From the NCBI GenBank assembly GCA_946482545.1, contig CAMLRX010000185.1, positions 1 through 7,125 on the forward strand: 7,125 nucleotides of DNA. Direction: 5' to 3'. Below the pieces are notes generated by a model. That model made no database searches, was not told the origin of the DNA, and worked only from the letters and a program-made list of their open reading frames with translations. Positions 5,479 through 7,125 of the stretch are shown here, one piece after another; within the stretch, counting starts at the first letter, position 1, and each line of letters begins with the position of its first letter. Both the position numbers and the translations under genes were made by a program. This DNA is from an uncultured Flavihumibacter sp. (GTDB taxonomy: Bacteria; Bacteroidota; Bacteroidia; Chitinophagales; Chitinophagaceae).

Positions 5479-6096
5479 ATGAAAAGAAATTTGAAAATTC
5501 CTGGCCTTTTCCTCTTCCTTATCGTGCTCAGTTCCTGTTGTTATGCCCAACCCGTTCGTGTGGTTTCCACGAAGAAAGACACGGCTGAAAAGAAGCAAGA
5601 GGCGTTCCACTTGTTGCAGGACGTATGGCGGTTCAGGGAGAAAATGAAAATAAAGGAACTGGAGCTGAGAACGGTGAGCGCTCTCAATACCATTGACAGC
5701 CTTCAATATGGAAAGGATTCTCTGATCGTTAATTTTTACAACCCTGAAAGGATGTTATTGAAGAAGATAGTTCAGAAGTTTTATGTGCCGAAAAGAATAC
5801 ACGACGACTCCACGGTATATTTCTACAACGAAAGAGGGCTTTTGGAGTACAGTGAGATGTGGGAAATCTACCCAAAGCCTACGGTCGCAGGTCAGCGAGA
5901 ATTTCCATATGAACGAATAAAATCAACATGCAGAAGATACGAGTATGACGCTCAAGGAAGAGTAGTGCGCTACCTCGGAAGTTTTCCCACGCCAAGAATG
6001 ATGGAATTTGTCTATACATACGATTCATCCGGAAAGCGCTCCACTACGGCGAGAAATATTCACCCGATAGAGTATTGGGAAGAAAGAAAACATTAG
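5479..6096 (+). CDS. Small exported YD-like repeat protein
   Basis: This 205-aa protein has a signal peptide (residues 1-23, hydrophobic core LFLFLIVL). LSSC at 17-20 fits a lipobox, which would make it a lipoprotein, whereas CYAQ at 21-24 would fit ordinary signal peptidase cleavage; both readings are open. After a charged helical stretch (31-64), the protein contains Tyr/Asp/Gly units spaced like degenerate YD/RHS repeats: VYFYNERGLLEYSE (113-126), YEYDAQGRVVRYLG (154-167) and FVYTYDSSGKR (177-187), with a possible fourth at NFYNPERMLLKKI (85-97). Full YD-repeat shells are far longer, so this is at most a small relative with a few strands. It is separated from the preceding gene by 76 bp that include a hairpin. 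Its stop is 22 bp before the second 86-bp repeat. Function unknown. Confidence 0.72.
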   Translation: MKRNLKIPGLFLFLIVLSSCCYAQPVRVVSTKKDTAEKKQEAFHLLQDVWRFREKMKIKELELRTVSALNTIDSLQYGKDSLIVNFYNPERMLLKKIVQKFYVPKRIHDDSTVYFYNERGLLEYSEMWEIYPKPTVAGQREFPYERIKSTCRRYEYDAQGRVVRYLGSFPTPRMMEFVYTYDSSGKRSTTARNIHPIEYWEERKH

Positions 6097-6118
6097 GCCC
6101 GGTTATCCGATCGGTGAT

Positions 6119-6204
6119 GGATGGCGGGAATGTCGGGAAAAGGGGCGGAAAGGGGTGCGCGGAAACCTATAAAGAATATGCGGAAAGCAAATTTTACTTG
6201 GTGG
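6119..6204 (+). repeat. 86-bp direct repeat, copy 2
   Basis: This is the second copy of the repeat at 2757-2842, in the same direction and 3362 bp downstream. The first 38 bases are identical and include the G-run series, here at 6126-6128, 6135-6137, 6142-6145 and 6152-6155. Most of the eight differences fall in or next to the GCGRAAA motifs: the copy-1 forms GCGAAAA (2797, 2818) are both GCGGAAA here (6159, 6180). Similarity ends after GGTGG. Unlike copy 1, no minus-strand gene starts beside it; instead the YD-like gene ends 22 bp to its left. Confidence 0.93.
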
Positions 6205-6444
6205 CCTTATTTATAGGTGCTTCATTTTAAGCCGCATTTTTCAAAATCTGGAGGAAGAACGTTACAATTTCGCTTCGTCTCATTGAAAAGCCTAAAAACG
6301 CATTTGAATTATAGATATTCAACATTTTTGAGGCGTTTATAGTAAATGACGCTGGAACAACTCTCTATTATTTAGCGACGCAAGAGGAGTGCACTTAGAA
6401 AACTCGTCAATCTATCCATCAGACTTACCCGGTAAATCTTTTAT
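6205..6444. other. 240-bp AT-rich gap with one imperfect dyad
   Basis: Together with the repeat, the gene-free stretch is 6097-6444. CCGATCGG at 6107-6114 is an eight-base palindrome. CTAAAAACGC at 6292-6301 faces GCGTTTATAG at 6333-6342, with nine of ten positions pairing across a 31-nt loop. No clear Bacteroidota promoter (TAnnTTTG with an upstream TTG) and no open frame of credible composition could be found. The leader of the next gene must lie here. Confidence 0.4.
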
Positions 6445-7125
6445 ATGAGGAACATTCTATTTTCATTACTTTCCGTAATGTTTTTTTCCAGTCTTGCTTT
6501 TGCCCAAAGTGCATACGTTATCAATGGCAAGGTTGGCTTCGATGGTAAGGGGATGGCCTATTTGCGGGATACGGATTTGAATGTGCGGGACTCTTCGGTA
6601 GTCATGAACAAATCTTTTACATTCAGAGGCAAATTGCAACATCCTGAACTTTTTTCCATTGATTTTGATTTCTCACCTTACGTTGGCGCAATCTTTTTAG
6701 AAAACAGCAGCTATTTAGTTGATGTAAAATTTGATCCATTTCAGCTTACTTCAAACGGCGGATTGTTAGACTCTTTGTACAACGAGTTTAACGAAAATCG
6801 AAAAATTTCTTTTACCACGCTGTATGAGCTTGATAGGATTATGAAAACTCATAGCTTGTCATCCAGTGACGAGGTATCAGCGCTCAAAATACAGTTAAAA
6901 AATCTCGCCCATTTTATTGACTCTTCACAGTTTATGCTCGATACCATGTTTCTTAACCAGGTGAAAGGAACTCACCTAGCCCCATACTTGGTAACTACAG
7001 TCTACTCGACCAGGAAACATTTGTCTTTCCTAAAGGACTACTATGGCCGATTAGGCGATTCGTTTAAAAACGCTCCAGCAGGAAAATACTTGCTTAGAAA
7101 GATTGATCGGTTGATTGAAACCGTT
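6445..7125 (+). CDS. DUF4369-type exported protein, probable TlpA-like thioredoxin (partial)
   Basis: The frame is open from the ATG at 6445 to the window edge (227 codons, no stop), so the protein is incomplete. A signal peptide (1-20, ending SSLAFA before Q21) sends it out of the cytoplasm. Residues 22-110 look like the DUF4369 domain found in front of Bacteroidota AhpC/TSA-TlpA proteins: VINGKVGFDGKGMAYLRD, then DSSVVMNKSFTFRGKLQHPE, then FLENSSYLVDV. A helical region follows (about 105-226), including the PAGKYLLRKIDRLIETV stretch that in that family directly precedes the thioredoxin fold with its CxxC motif. The catalytic domain would lie beyond 7125 and cannot be seen. Members are periplasmic or surface thiol-disulfide oxidoreductases; no partner is visible nearby. 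It lies outside the repeat-bounded block. Confidence 0.72.
   Translation, partial: MRNILFSLLSVMFFSSLAFAQSAYVINGKVGFDGKGMAYLRDTDLNVRDSSVVMNKSFTFRGKLQHPELFSIDFDFSPYVGAIFLENSSYLVDVKFDPFQLTSNGGLLDSLYNEFNENRKISFTTLYELDRIMKTHSLSSSDEVSALKIQLKNLAHFIDSSQFMLDTMFLNQVKGTHLAPYLVTTVYSTRKHLSFLKDYYGRLGDSFKNAPAGKYLLRKIDRLIETV

Overview
The window looks like Bacteroidota DNA, probably from a Chitinophaga- or Sphingobacteria-like relative. Signal peptides end in AFAQ or YAQ, start sites mostly lack clear Shine-Dalgarno sequences, and the window contains a Bacteroidota-type mobilisation gene set, an NPGFE-OmpA envelope protein and a DUF4369/TlpA-like protein. There is no ribosomal RNA or other direct species marker, so this rests on protein style only.

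Region 1 (about 1-2740, minus strand, visibly GC-rich) is the wreck of a mobilisable element. In transcription order it holds a 264-aa protein of unknown function, a helix-turn-helix excisionase-type protein, a conserved 117-aa mobile-element protein, a MobC-like relaxosome accessory protein and an HUH relaxase. The last two overlap by 4 bases. A non-coding gap upstream of mobC (959-1126) carries three clustered small dyads and is the best candidate for the transfer origin. The relaxase loses its family sequence at about base 55, where the DNA becomes what looks like the end of an IS21-type insertion sequence running off the left edge. No integrase is visible.

Region 2 (2757-6204, plus strand, visibly AT-richer) is an accessory cargo block bounded by two direct copies of an 86-bp repeat (78 of 86 positions identical, 3362 bp apart). 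Each copy has a G-quadruplex-type G-run series followed by repeated GCGRAAA motifs. Between the repeats are five co-oriented genes: a four-helix membrane protein, an Imm44-like putative immunity protein, a secreted or periplasmic OmpA-domain protein, a 74-aa two-helix membrane protein and a small YD-like exported protein. The middle three are packed tightly enough to be one transcript. The content (an immunity-like protein plus envelope proteins, with no toxin in view) suggests an envelope-directed or contact-toxin immunity cassette, but no gene here proves this.

Region 3 (6205-7125) has a 238-bp stretch without a gene, containing one imperfect dyad. It is followed by the start of an exported DUF4369-type protein that probably continues into a thioredoxin (TlpA-like) domain beyond the window.

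The most unusual structure is the repeat-bounded cassette and the way its internal motifs differ in parallel between the two copies.
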